This document shows positions 35,260-46,293 of a stretch of DNA of 64,000 nucleotides, piece by piece. Each line of letters begins with the position of its first letter. Within the stretch, counting starts at the first letter, position 1. The notes under the pieces are model-generated. The model did not search any database. It was given only the letters and a program-made list of their open reading frames with translations, and was not told where the DNA came from. The position numbers and the translations under genes are program-made. This DNA is from Epiperipatus broadwayi (taxonomy: Eukaryota; Onychophora; Udeonychophora; Euonychophora; Peripatidae), in assembly GCA_028023455.1 (NCBI GenBank), contig JAQFVV010000142.1, forward strand, positions 2,351,740-2,415,739. The letters are read 5' to 3'.

Positions 35260-37097
35260 GATATAAAATCTCTTTTAAACCCTGTCACAAAGGGTACCTG
35301 TTGACTATTCTTGTTTAATACTGATGGTGTAATTTATTAGTAGTAATATAATTATTTATATTTTTATTCTTTGCTTGCTTATGTTTCTTCTATATTTTAT
35401 TTATTAGAGGCTGATGTTATTTACATCTTCTCATGTTACTATATATACAAACAGAATAAGAGAGATGGTAGCCTCATAGCAGCAATAGGTTATCTGTATG
35501 AGAGAAAAAAAATAATTAAATAAGTAAATAGGAAAAGTGGAATAATAGTAATTAGATAAAAAAAAAAAGAGCAATCGGAATGGATTTTGATAAAAAGATT
35601 GAGGATGATGATAAGATAATAAACTAATAACATAAGATGAAATAACATAGAATTTAAGCCTATTTTATATAATATTATAGGAGTGTGATATTCTATAAAA
35701 TGTCTAACCCTCTCTGAAGCATATATATATAAGTAAAATGATGCATGTGATGTTGAATACACATAGAGATTTTATGTTTACACATGTGAAATTATAGTTG
35801 TAAAAATTAAATTGTACGTATAAGTGAGTATGTGTGTATTCCCAATTTTTAATATATAAAATTTAAACAATAAAATATCTCAGTACGTACCGCAGCTGAA
35901 AATTCAAATATAAATTGTTCAAATTACCCTAGCAATCTTATGTTTTAAAAAGATTTGATTATCAATATAGTTGCTGATCTACTTCAAGAAGTCTGATAAC
36001 AGAGAGTATATAAAGATGAAAATTTTTATAAAAATAAGTTATCAATTAATTTGAAATTCAAGAGATCAATTGATTTGAAAAATTCTTTCTTAATTTATTT
36101 GGAAAAGTTGATACTTGAAAATAAAAATATAAGTAAATAGAAAGCAGGAAGGTTGTCTTATCAAATGCCAGTTCCATATTTGATAAGGTATTGTTCAAAC
36201 ATATGTCTAGGTACTGATGAAAGATAATGGGTTTCCTTAGTTTTGAAAATAAAAAAAACGCGGTTTGTAATGATCAAAAATATCTATCAATTAATTATAT
36301 TTAACCTACGAAATTTTATAACAATTACAGTCGACTTCAATCATTATATATATAATTACATCAGTCAAATGAAAATAAATTATATATTTACTCAGTAGAA
36401 AAGATATGAAAATACCTCAATCCCCTAAAAAGAGCTGAAAAATCTTATATTTTCAGGTTCAACTTAAAAAAATTATTAAAGAATAATTTTCATAAAAGTG
36501 CACATATAAAAATTATGTTGTTTTCAATTTCACAGTAATCCGAAAAGTAAAAATCAGCTTAAAAATACTATAAATAACATTAATGACTTATAGAATTTAA
36601 TATTTATTAATATATTTAAATTGATAATCAAGAATAAATATTCTTGTTATTAAGTTGCGAACACAAATCAATCTTTGTTAAACATGAGATGGCTTTGGAA
36701 CACGTCTTTTCTCTCTTTAATGTTGAAACAGTTTGCACAAAGTGGTATGATAGAAAAAGAAAATTTAAAGAAGCATGGAAAATGGCAAGGAACCTGCATT
36801 CATTTAACAGAAAGGACTTTTACATCCCACTATTAATGAAACGAAACATAAAATTTGCATACTTGGACAAATTTACATATTTTTCATCCACTATATATAT
36901 ATTTGGACTCTCAACTACGAGGTTGTATTCAGCACTATGATTCTGTTGAGAACTCATAAAAAGCTGGCTTAGTGCTATTAAATAATTAAAAATTGTATTT
37001 TCTTATACCTTTACATATCAACTTGCATATCTCACGTTTTCAAGTATTACATGACTATATGAAAAGAGATAAACGTTTGATATTTACTTATTCTTAT
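35260..37097. other. AT-rich DNA, nothing firmly recognised
   Basis: A 98-codon plus-strand frame at 36644-36940 has somewhat protein-like composition but no recognisable motif, and no start or splice context that sets it apart. Nothing else was seen. Confidence 0.4.
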
Positions 37098-37210
37098 TAA
37101 TAACTGTAGCTTACTCAACTGCATATGCGTTTTAAGATAGAACGCTAATAATAATGAATACTCTCCAATCTGTAAAGCGCATGTGCAGTGGAGTAAGCTA
37201 CAGTTATTAT
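37098..37210. mobile_element. Hairpin MITE-like element
   Basis: Left arm ttaataactgtagcttactc continuing aactgcatatgcgtttta pairs with right arm aaagcgcatgtgcag, then tggagtaagctacagttatt, over about 38 bases with few mismatches. The 35-base centre holds aatgaatactctcc. The right-arm phrase resembles a sequence near 10890, hinting at a dispersed family. Confidence 0.7.
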
Positions 37211-37694
37211 AATTTATAAAAAAAACATCGCGCTATATAAATTAAATATTTATTCTTGTTAAGTAAATTTGGTAATAAATACTTAAAGTTATAGTTTTTT
37301 AATATAAATTTTACTATATTGAATGTATAAAATGATTAAGATCTATTTAATTCTCACATGTGAGTTACTAGTGGTGATGATTAAACTACAGGAATTATTC
37401 CCAAGAATTGTCACTTACCAAAGCAGAAGTGTGCATTATAATAAGTCCGCTTTAATAAATAATTTATTTATCAAGTGTTGCATGCATCTATTAAAAATTA
37501 AATAAAGTGACACAAAATCAATATATTAAAAATAGAATACTGAGTAGTAGATTTGAATAGATATACATAAAAAGGAGTTATTTTGAAGATGAAATTTGAT
37601 TAATACAATATTTTAAAAGTATATGGTATATGCTCACATAGATTGAATGGGTCTTTGGGACTTTTGCTTGGGAAATTGGAAATAAATCATAGAG
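37211..37694. other. AT-rich DNA, nothing recognised
   Basis: Short open frames only; no feature could be supported. Confidence 0.45.
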
Positions 37695-37707
37695 CAGGGG
37701 TAGGCAA
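37695..37707 (+). repeat. hAT-type terminal inverted repeat
   Basis: CAGGGGTAGGCAA is a typical terminal sequence of hAT transposons (CAGGGGTsGGCAA pattern). It lies downstream, in minus-strand sense, of the decayed hAT transposase at 38430-39260. It is followed by a short (GA)n run at 37711-37730. The matching opposite end was not found. Confidence 0.5.
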
Positions 37708-37908
37708 TGTTTTGGAGAGAGAGAGAGAGACAGACTGCTATGCAGGGTCCTGAAGGAGGACCATGATATCAAACATACTACATATAAATCATCTCGACCT
37801 TAGACTGCTCTGTTCAGAAAGCTGTCTTGACCTGGTTATTTAAAGAAAATAAGAAAATCAATGTAATTTTATTTAAACAAGGTTACTTATTTTACTGTAG
37901 GAATAACA

Positions 37909-38110
37909 TATAGGGTATATGAGCGCAGACTTTCTCATGCCCCACCACTCTCCATACTATCTCATCACACTGATACACCCAAACACATATATGTTGAAAA
38001 GAAAAATAATCACCAATATATGTATTTCATACTAAACCAGCACTTATCAGTCAGTCCAGATTACCATCTCTACACATATATGCTATAAGTGCTCAGATAT
38101 ATATTAAGAC
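37909..38110. mobile_element. Family A element, copy 2, with hammerhead-like centre
   Basis: The left arm (atagggtatatgagcgcaga to acacatatatgttgaaaag) matches 1917-2005. The centre (about 38003-38098) matches 47790-47880. The right arm is missing or too decayed to see. It lies between the hAT terminal repeat and the transposase, so it probably inserted into the hAT relic. The centre carries the hammerhead-like core described at 38021-38049. Confidence 0.65.
38021..38049 (-). ncRNA. Hammerhead-ribozyme-like core, copy 2
   Basis: Minus strand: CTGATAA, then GTGC-TGGTTTA-GTAT, then GAAA. The two stem strands still pair (G-U, U-A, G-U, C-G). The hammerhead catalytic order is CUGAUGA, stem II, GAAA, so one base of the first box is changed. 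A cleavage triplet with proper stems I and III was not found next to it, so activity is not claimed. Confidence 0.35.
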
Positions 38111-38429
38111 AGCCAATCCTCATACTTTAATGGACAGGCTTCAATCTACTCCATGCTCCAACCCTTCAACTGTCCATCCAATTAAAAATCTGATGATGAA
38201 ATGCTCAAAGGCCACCCTGAGGCTGAGATTCTTGTCACACCCATGTTGACCTAAGGTTAATCTGCCCCCTCATGTACAGGACATAATCTATTTAATACAC
38301 AATAAAACTACTCCTTACTGCAAACACAACAAAATTGCAAATTCCTTACTATAAACAAAATGCAATTAGAAATAGCAAATTAATTAATGTGACATTTGTT
38401 TTTGCTTATTTTTTACTAACTTCTCCAGA

Positions 38430-39260
38430 TCAAAAGAAATGTTAGTTGATGCCAGAAGCAAAATATCACTCAGATCATCATCATGCAATCTTGTACTTAA
38501 ACAACTTTTAGAATATTTCATTTTCAAAAAAATTGTTCACAAGCATATCCACTTGCAAATAATGATACCATCAGTTTTGCCAAGATGTTTTTATATTTTC
38601 CACTTGGCAATATAAATTTTTACAAAAGTTACAGTGGACTCAAAATGAAATTTTGGTTTTAAAAATCAATCACATTGTAAATTAATTAACTCCAATTGAT
38701 ATATTTTTGCCACTTGTTCCACATCAACTTCATAAGAAAAAACAAATAATAAAAAATGATTTTTATATTGCCAGAAGTCCACAAAACTGGAAGAAAACTC
38801 ACTTTTCAAATACTGAATAGAGCTCACAAAAATGTCTGGTATTATATTTTTCATGTGATTTTGGAAAATGAGAGTAGTTACCTTCCTGAAGTTGTTATTT
38901 CCACAATTGAAGTTTTCTTTCAAAAGCAGTATTTTGTCTAAACATTTCAAATATAAGCTTGTTCCTTCCTTGAAGCTCAAGATTCAAATTATTTATGTGG
39001 ATCATCATGTCTACCATAAATGCTAACTTGACAATCTATTGTAAATCCTGAAAGCAAGAAATAGCTTGGTTTTTGCTCTCTAAAAACATAGCAATCTCTT
39101 CTCTCAATGCATATACTCATTCCACAATTTTTCCTTGGCTAAGCCATCAAACATTTGAAAAATAGGTAAGATTGCCAAATTCTGCTTTAATTTGTTTTAG
39201 AAATTCTTGTGCAATATTTCAAGATTTAAAAATAATTCAAAATTATTTAAGATCTAGCAT
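38430..39260 (-). pseudogene. hAT-family transposase, decayed
   Basis: Minus-strand frames give, in order, LTYFSNV.WLSQGK and VYALREEIAMFLESKN (about 39080-39180), then MVDMMIHINNLNLELQG, then a 104-codon open piece (38980-38666) ending VAKIYQLELINLQCD, then SLFASGYACEQFF (about 38527-38565). These match the conserved order of hAT transposases of the ZBED5/GTF2IRD2-like group: WLSRGKVL, LREEI, VDI..HLNELNLKLQG, LQMELIDLQCD, and the dimerisation motif GS.Y.CEQ.FS. Stops and frameshifts throughout make it inactive. No N-terminal BED finger was seen. Confidence 0.82.
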
Positions 39261-39534
39261 AAGTCAAGAATGATTCTCTTCATTAGTAATTTTATGTGTT
39301 AAATCAGAATTTGCAAAAAAAAAAAAAAAATATAATGATATTATTAACAAATTTGTAATAAAATACTCAAAAAAATAAAATATAATTTTAAACATTTTTT
39401 TTTACTTTCTTAAATATTGATTCAATAAAATTACACAATTTTTTTATTTATAATTTATAATAATTAACTAATTAGAAACAGTTAATACCGTAGGCAAAAT
39501 GTAATATATGAATAAGTAAATAATAATTATGGTT

Positions 39535-39557
39535 ATATATATATATATATATATATA
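39535..39557. repeat. (TA)n run
   Basis: Perfect TA repeats immediately left of repeat unit C. Confidence 0.95.
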
Positions 39558-39558
39558 G

Positions 39559-40626
39559 TGTAATCTCCCTGGCAGAGTTTACATGCATGTCTATTTGTAA
39601 GTGCATGTGCATTTTTTATTATTTCTTTTAAAAAATGTTATAAAAGTCATGTGTGTAAAGTAAATTTTATTGTAAAATAAAATTGACTATTTTAAAATAA
39701 CAAGTTGCTATGAAAACCGTTGCAAAATGAATATATAAAAAAACTCTTACATCGTCAGCTTTTCAAACTAAAGGTGGGGAAAACTTTTTATTTTGTGTCC
39801 TGCTTGTATAATGAAAGCCCAAAAAATTTAATGTTTATCTATTAGGATATAATGCAGTCACAGGGTTAATATTTCAGAGTGCTCTCCACTGAAATTTTCA
39901 TGGATGTAAGTTATTATGAAGCTGTAAATAAAAAAATTCCTTAATAATCAATAATGATTCTCCCAAATTAGTAACTGACTGTGGACAATAAAATATATGA
40001 CACTTGACACTTCATTACATAGAAAACTCATTCAATTAATTGCTTCTCAGATGAAAATACTTTTCCATAAATAGATAAATATATTATGTAGATTCAATAT
40101 TCTTATTCACAAGAAAATTAATGGAAATAACCACTGACAAATTCAAAAGATTAAATAAGGATCCTTATGACTATACATAAACCTCAATTCAAAATTCCTC
40201 CAAAGTGAAAGCAAACTGAGCTCATCTAGATATAAAATAGATAACTTAATAAAACACTTTGCATCTTTTCTATATATTGGTGTAAATATATAAATATGAA
40301 TTGTTACATTATTTTTATTATATTTACTAATTAAAATTAGTGTTGTTATTAATAATTTGACTGTCATTAGTCTTAGAATTATATCTTAAATGTGAAGAGG
40401 ATAATGACTAGGAAATATTGCTGGAATTCTATGAAGGCTTATTCTTCATGTGGCCCTAGTCTGAACATTACACATGACTGATATAAATTAATTAATAAAA
40501 ATTGTATTGTCACTCCTCTATATACAAAGTTGCCTAGTTGGTATTCATATTTCCCTAGATCAAATTAATTCATGAATATTTTCATTTTATTATATTTTGA
40601 TCAACTATATTTTGGAAGCCATTACA
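39559..40626 (+). repeat. Repeat unit C, copy 1
   Basis: Collinear with 41794-43092. Shared blocks include ttgtaaaataaaattgacta, ctatgaaaacc, ctgtaaataaaa, aaaatatatgacac, attaattaata with gtcactcc, and aaattaattcatgaa. Both copies start TGTAA, end TTACA or near it, and are bordered by (TA)n, so they look like copies of one transposable unit (solo LTR or DNA element). It has no coding capacity. At 39681-39691 it shows the undisturbed site that carries a mini-SINE in copy 2. Confidence 0.7.
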
Positions 40627-41705
40627 ATATATATATATAGAATTGATAAAAAATTTATAGATATATATATATAGAATTGATAAAAAATTGATAGATCTGT
40701 ACATGTTAATATTTTCTTTATCAGCTTGCTTTAATATTAATATTATTTTTGCATTTTCTCAATCAACAAATACATCTTTATTATTTAAAAATTTGATATA
40801 TAGCTTTGCAAATAATTTTTCTATTTCTTCTTTTTATTTTAAGATATCAATAATAAATCATTATTTTGTGGAGTTTTTTCCTTGATCATAGATTTAAGTG
40901 CGTATCACATATTTTACTATCTTTTTTTTAATCATATATAAAAAAAGTCTCACATAAAAACATGCACGGACATGAGATTTTCTCAGGCCAACTCTGATTC
41001 ACTGAAAATCACAGTTGATTTAAGTGATACAAGAAGAGTCTTTTCTTAATTATTGTTACAAATATCAGATGCAATGATTCAAGCTTATGACTAGATGTAC
41101 ATTTGTGTGCGACTAATATCAATTCTTAACAGTTTGGTTATAGCATTTGTTTTGTAAGGATGAATGATATTCAGTAATAAATTGTATTTGAGAGAAACCA
41201 TGATCTTCAAAATCAGTGTTAGTGTAGCTGTGAAAATAATTTATAGATTATAACTAATGTCCCATTTAATATTTCACAATTGTTTTTTTCCAATTTTATG
41301 GATTTTTTTTAATTTAAAAATGGTCTACAGTTGTAGATCATGAAGTCCATTGTCAGAAAATTCTTAGCACTCTCTTCTTCAATCACCACCCATTGTTTTG
41401 ACTGATAACTTGACAATCTTTTGGAGTAAGGTTCTTAATCGATTTTGTCTGTCATGATTGTATACAAATCTTCATTTACATTTATTAGGTTTTCAAAAAA
41501 ACCTCATTGACGTTTCAGCTGAAAAATATTTGGCAACTGAAAAGAAAGAGTATGCTGGGTTTTTTTATTCATTTTATGACAAAAATTTATATAGAGTGAA
41601 CATTAGAATTTTCTCCAGCTCAATCTTTAATAAGTTCTCAAAGAGAAATCTAAGAGTATCCTTTCAATTAATAACAAATGTTTTAATAGAGATAGGAATT
41701 TATCT

Positions 41706-41710
<5 letters not shown>
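40627..41710. other. Spacer between the two C repeats
   Basis: It contains a 41-base tandem duplication (tatagaattgataaaaaat, 40636-40690) and a 98-codon plus frame at 41458-41754 that ends in a TA run. No domain was recognised. If the C repeats are LTRs this would be a tiny interior, but nothing supports that. Confidence 0.35.
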
Positions 41711-41746
<36 letters not shown>

Positions 41747-41755
41747 TTACATAGG

Positions 41756-41793
<38 letters not shown>
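41710..41793. repeat. Two (TA)n runs with a short palindrome
   Basis: TA repeats at 41710-41744 and 41757-41793 are joined by cattacataggtta. The phrase tgtaacctatataatga just to the right is nearly its reverse complement, so the block forms a hairpin. Confidence 0.85.
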
Positions 41794-41796
<3 letters not shown>

Positions 41797-43091
41797 AACC
41801 TATATAATGAAGTTTAGATGCATGGGTTTTTGGTAAATGTATATGGATTTTTTATTATGTATTTTAAAACATATAAAAGTCATCTATGTAAAATAAATTA
41901 TGAAGAAATTTAAAATAATAATAGTAATTGGAATGTATTGCTATTCTTTATTGTAAAATAAAATTGACTAGCATTGGTGGTTGAGAGCACTTGCAGGCAG
42001 TTGCCCGGGTTGCGGGTTCGCGTCCTGGCCGATGCTGTGACACTTTTTAAAAAAAAATTTGACTATTAAAAATATCAAATTTCTATGAAAACCAGTCAAA
42101 AAAATAAGTGAAAAGAAATTCTTACATCATTTGCTTTTTAATGAAATGGGAAGGCAAAACACTTTTTTGTTGTGCTACTTACAAGAGGGAAGTCAAGAAA
42201 ATTTTAATGATTATTTAAGTAGATATACTGCAGTTTTAGGGATAACTCATTGTGCCTCATGCTGAAATTTTTATTAATGTAACTTGTTATGGAATTGTAA
42301 ATAAAAGAATGCCTTAGGAATTAACTGTAGTTTTTTAATCTAGTAATTGCTTGCAGATACTTAAAATATATGACACCTGGCACAAGAAACTTGCCCTCTA
42401 ATTATTTATCAAATAAAAATACTCTATTATGATTGGATTTATAAATTTGCATAATTTTGATACATTCAAATATAGGAAAACTTAATGAAAATAAACCATG
42501 AGAAATTAAAAATATTAAAAATTTCTTACACATGTATAAAATATTAATCTTATGGACATATATCTATATCTTGATTAAAATATTAAAGCTCATTGTAACA
42601 TAAATAGATAACTGAATAAACTTAATATAACTTTTTCATGAAGTTGTTTTTTCTGTCATGTGTGCTAACCATACAAATACTTAGATATAAATATGTAAAT
42701 ATGATTTTTTATATTATTTTTATTATATTCATTGATTAAAATTAGTTATTGTTAATAATTTTGTTACTTGTCTATTTCACTTCTGAATTCCAAATAGATT
42801 ATTTTACTTTATCTTTTAAGAATATTATTAATGTGGAGAGTATAATAGTCATGAAACATAACTGGATCAGCATAAAGGCTTGTCCTTTATGAAGGTCCAG
42901 TCTGTTCATTATTCAAAAGTATTATAAATTAATTAATAATAAAAATTGTATAGTCACTCCATTGAGTATGTGGTCACCCATTAGATATTTATAATTCCCC
43001 CTGATTAAATTAATTTGCAAACATTTTACATTTTTTACCAATTACAATTGTCAGTACTATATCTTTCTTTTATAATCGGATTTACAGTTAC

Positions 43092-43092
<1 letters not shown>
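41794..43092 (+). repeat. Repeat unit C, copy 2, with mini-SINE
   Basis: Second copy of 39559-40626, longer partly through the mini-SINE at 41971-42056. Divergence between the copies is considerable, so the duplication is old or the copies inserted independently. A (TA)n run follows at 43093-43146. Confidence 0.7.
41971..42056 (+). mobile_element. tRNA-Gly-derived mini-SINE, copy 2
   Basis: GCATTGGTGG at the start and GGCCGATGC at 42027-42035 form the acceptor ends. A B-box GCGGGTTCGCGTCC lies before the 3' stem; the D-arm region is shortened. After the tRNA part come TGTGACAC and a T/A-rich tail, as in copies 1 and 3. The duplication aaattgacta (41961-41970) is repeated as aatttgacta (about 42056-42065). 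The matching site in repeat C copy 1 lacks the insert. Confidence 0.8.

Positions 43093-43146
<54 letters not shown>
43093..43146. repeat. (TA)n run
   Basis: About 27 TA units at the right border of repeat C copy 2. Confidence 0.97.
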
Positions 43147-43149
<3 letters not shown>

Positions 43150-43893
43150 GAAAGGTTGGCTTGACTTCTGGGTTGATGCATGGTTGTGATATGATTGAGC
43201 TAAGATGAAAGGTGCATTAAGGAAAGAATAAAATTTGAAAATTATATATAAACAAATAGAAATATTTAGGTACAATGTTATATACATAATTTCTACTTTA
43301 TTAATAAAGAAGAATCCAGAATGCTTATCATCCATGCTTTCTTTTTTAATAAAACAAATTTAATATGTTTAATTATATATTCAGATTATTGTTCATAAAT
43401 AAAAATAATTGAAAGGTATTGCTTGGGGGATCATTTGACATTAGAGCACCAAAGGGATTAAACTTGAATCCTCGAACTTTGATTTCTAAAATCTTTCCAT
43501 CTTTTACTTCATTAAGCTGCACAGAATTCTTAGTGCCCCTATTTTCCACCATTTCTTTTTATTTATTTGACATTAAATTATAAATGACCTTTAGTGTTTG
43601 TAATAATATGATCAATCATCTATGGATGGCAATTTTCGAAAAATTCCAGAATATTTATTTTAATCTCTTTATTTAATTTGATTTAATATAGTTTTTGATC
43701 CAAACCCCAAATTCCTTGAAAAAAAAATTGAGTTTAACTATATAAACTTAATCACTACCTTTTATATTAGTGTTTCAAATTTAGATTATTCTTAATAAAC
43801 CCATTACAGAATAACTGGATATAATATTTTTCTGAATTGTTGATAATCAAAAATCTAAATGCAGCATTAATCTAAATAATAAAAATTATATAA
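43147..43893. other. AT-rich DNA, nothing recognised
   Basis: Part at 43430-43560 is slightly less AT-rich (ctgcacagaattcttagtg) but shows no domain or fold. Confidence 0.4.
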
Positions 43894-43913
43894 ATGAAAT
43901 ATTATCAGATTGA

Positions 43914-43955
<42 letters not shown>

Positions 43956-44190
43956 AAATCAACATTTCAACCAGGTCACATTGGTCATCATCTGGATAAT
44001 AAATATAAAATAATTGTACATATATAAATGAAATATTATCTGAGTACATACATATATAATTTATTGAAAATGTATATACATAAACTGTTACCCAGTTGAT
44101 GACCAGTGTGATTTGGTCAAAATATTGGTTTATGTATATTTTTTCAATAAATTGTATACTGATGTACTCAGATAATATTTCATTTATATC
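43894..44190. repeat. Foldback repeat with TA/TG microsatellite
   Basis: aaatgaaatattatctgagt (44026) and a following ataatttattgaaaatgtat are repeated in reverse complement at 44130-44187. The block aaccaggtcacattggtcat (43971) pairs with atgaccagtgtgatttggtc (44099). A third direct piece, aaatgaaatattatcaga, lies at 43894, next to (TA)n then (TG)n at 43915-43954. These are overlapping copies of one unit in both orientations. Confidence 0.6.
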
Positions 44191-45127
44191 TGTAGCATGT
44201 GAAAATCTTCGATTTAATATGAGAAAAATTATATGTGTATATACTTTCAAATATCATTTTATAAAAAATCTTTAGTTATCTATGAAATTGTAATTTCAAA
44301 TAAGATTCTAGGCAATAGTTTCATCAACTACTCTAAACAAAACTAACAATTTGAAATTACATGAAGAACAACTGAAGTTATAAATCAATATAAAGATAGC
44401 AAAAATTTATTCAAACATTTGCGTTCCTGGATCGATTTCTAGTTTATTTTGTCACTGTGTTGTTCCAATAGCCTGATCAAAAGTATTTATTATAGGATTA
44501 CTAAATTAATGTTTTATGCAAATAAATGTATAGTTTATTAATTAGATTTAATTTTAAAAATGATGTTTATAAAAGTACATAATTTCTCCTTACATACTTA
44601 GTGATTTTTTATGGTGGTTTCTTGCTGATTAAGCAAATTATTTCCTCTATTAATAAAATATTTTATTTTCTATTTTTAATTATTCCTCTCTTGAAATAAT
44701 ATTTTTACCTTATTCAAATTGAACATAAAATCTTTATAGCATTTCAGTTCATGATTATTAAATACATAAAATGTTTGTGTATTATCTGCTTTATGTGTTT
44801 TAATTCATCTTATATAAAAATTGATATTTATTAAATCTCTTTTTTTAAAAAAACATCGAGATTTCTAATATATATAATATCCCATAAAGATGTAATTTTA
44901 CATATTATAATATATTTTTCTCTTTATTAATCTTGTTTTTAGTATTATTAAACAGCCTATTTGTATTGCATTGTAAATTACAAATTTGCCTATAATACAT
45001 TTATATAATAAAATACATGATTTTTATTATTTTCAATTATAATCTAGAAATATTAAAAAATAGGATAAAAGTCGCAGTAAAAAAATAAGTGCAGTAAAAA
45101 TTGGTATCATTTGAGAGATATATTCAA
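44191..45127. other. AT-rich DNA, nothing recognised
   Basis: No gene or repeat could be supported. Confidence 0.45.
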
Positions 45128-45273
45128 TATTAGTCAAAATAAGAGTCATAGATCACATGACCCTACTCTCTTAAGCTCGTACGTTATAAACAATGAGGAT
45201 TGCCAATTCCTCAACAAGCTTTGTGATAAATGCTTAGCTTAGAGAAAACATTTAAATATCTCTGTCTACATTC
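45128..45273 (+). repeat. LINE 3' end, plus-strand copy
   Basis: Reverse complement of the LINE 3' end at 5036-5235: tagtcaaaataagagtcata, atcacatgaccct, caatgaggattgccaattcc, aagctttgtgataaatgctt, and a shortened atatctctgtc end. It shows that this LINE family is dispersed and tends to leave 3' fragments. Confidence 0.7.
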
Positions 45274-46093
45274 AATATAAGTATCTTCTGAAATTAAAAT
45301 GCTGTAAATTTGTCTTTATTGCATTTATATAATAAAATATATTGTTTTTAATTTATTTGCAAATACAAGCTAAAAATTATTTTCAAAATTTTTTTAGCAT
45401 TCATTTCGGAGGTCATTGTTTCCCTCAGATACAATTTACTTTTAAATGTCAGACATTATTACAAAACAAGTGCTATAATTAAGTTGACAGCTTGGATATT
45501 ATGTTTTTAACATTCGTCACATCAAATGTACAACTAGGATACTTATGTATTACTTCTGGAATGTAGGAGAGATGGTACGCCTTTCAAATAAACCCTGTGA
45601 TCTCATCCAATAACACGATAAATTTACACTTGTCCAGATTTTGTTTGGACAAGTTTTTCTCAATGTATTTTTTACTTCAGAGCTGATTTATTTTTTTCCA
45701 ATTTTCTGATTAATACTAGAATTGTTATTTTTTTAAAAAAAAAAAAAAAAACACTACAAAATGATGAACATTTGGACTTTATTTACTATTGAAATCAATG
45801 CAGTCAGGTACATCCACACTTTGGACAAGCAATGGCATTGTAACATTTGAGGATATGACAATAAAATAGGCCTTCAGAAGGGAATGTAGTTGGAGGATTC
45901 CAGAAATCTATTTTTTTTATGCTGATCAGATTTATTCATAGCTGGGATATCAAATTAACATCCATGTAATCAAGAAAAACAGAATTTGGTTTAGTAATAA
46001 AAAATGTAAAATTGGAGGCCATTACAAAATCGTTGAAATTGATGACAGTCTTTTGCATACAAAGAAAAAAATAAACCAGATGATTTCTTTCAG
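45274..46093. other. Possible intron or flank, nothing recognised
   Basis: A/T-rich with a run of about 17 A near 45735-45752. It ends with atgatttctttcag, a good splice-acceptor sequence for the exon candidate that follows. Confidence 0.35.
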
Positions 46094-46293
46094 AACAGTG
46101 GAAGTTTTATGGTTTGTGCAGAAAGATGGATGAGTATTTCATCATGAGAATTCATGGTAGAACAGTGGCAACTCTGATGGAAGCCTATAAAACTGCTGAA
46201 TTACAAACTGCCAGTTACCAACCACTTTCATGTGAATCATACTGGATGACATCATCAAAAAAATTAATCCACCACATTGAAGAAATAATAAAG
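46094..46293 (+). CDS. Candidate 200-base internal exon of an unrecognised gene
   Basis: The best host-coding candidate here. A pyrimidine-rich acceptor (tttctttcag) ends at 46093 and a donor AAG/GTATAG begins at 46294. Between them one plus frame is open for 66 codons and stops only in the presumed intron. It reads QWKFYGLCRKMDEYFIMRIH, GRTVATLMEAYKTAELQTAS, YQPLSCESYWMTSSKKL and IHHIEEIIK. Composition (Trp, Cys, His, Arg, Met, Gln) is that of a real soluble protein and base composition is far less AT-rich than the flanks. The exon would start with two bases of a split codon and end on a codon boundary. Amphipathic helices are likely; no family was recognised. Confidence 0.5.

Noticed and set aside
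36644-36940. 98-codon plus-strand frame
   Set aside because: Composition is mildly protein-like, but there is no motif, no good start or splice context and no repeat relationship; length alone is not convincing.
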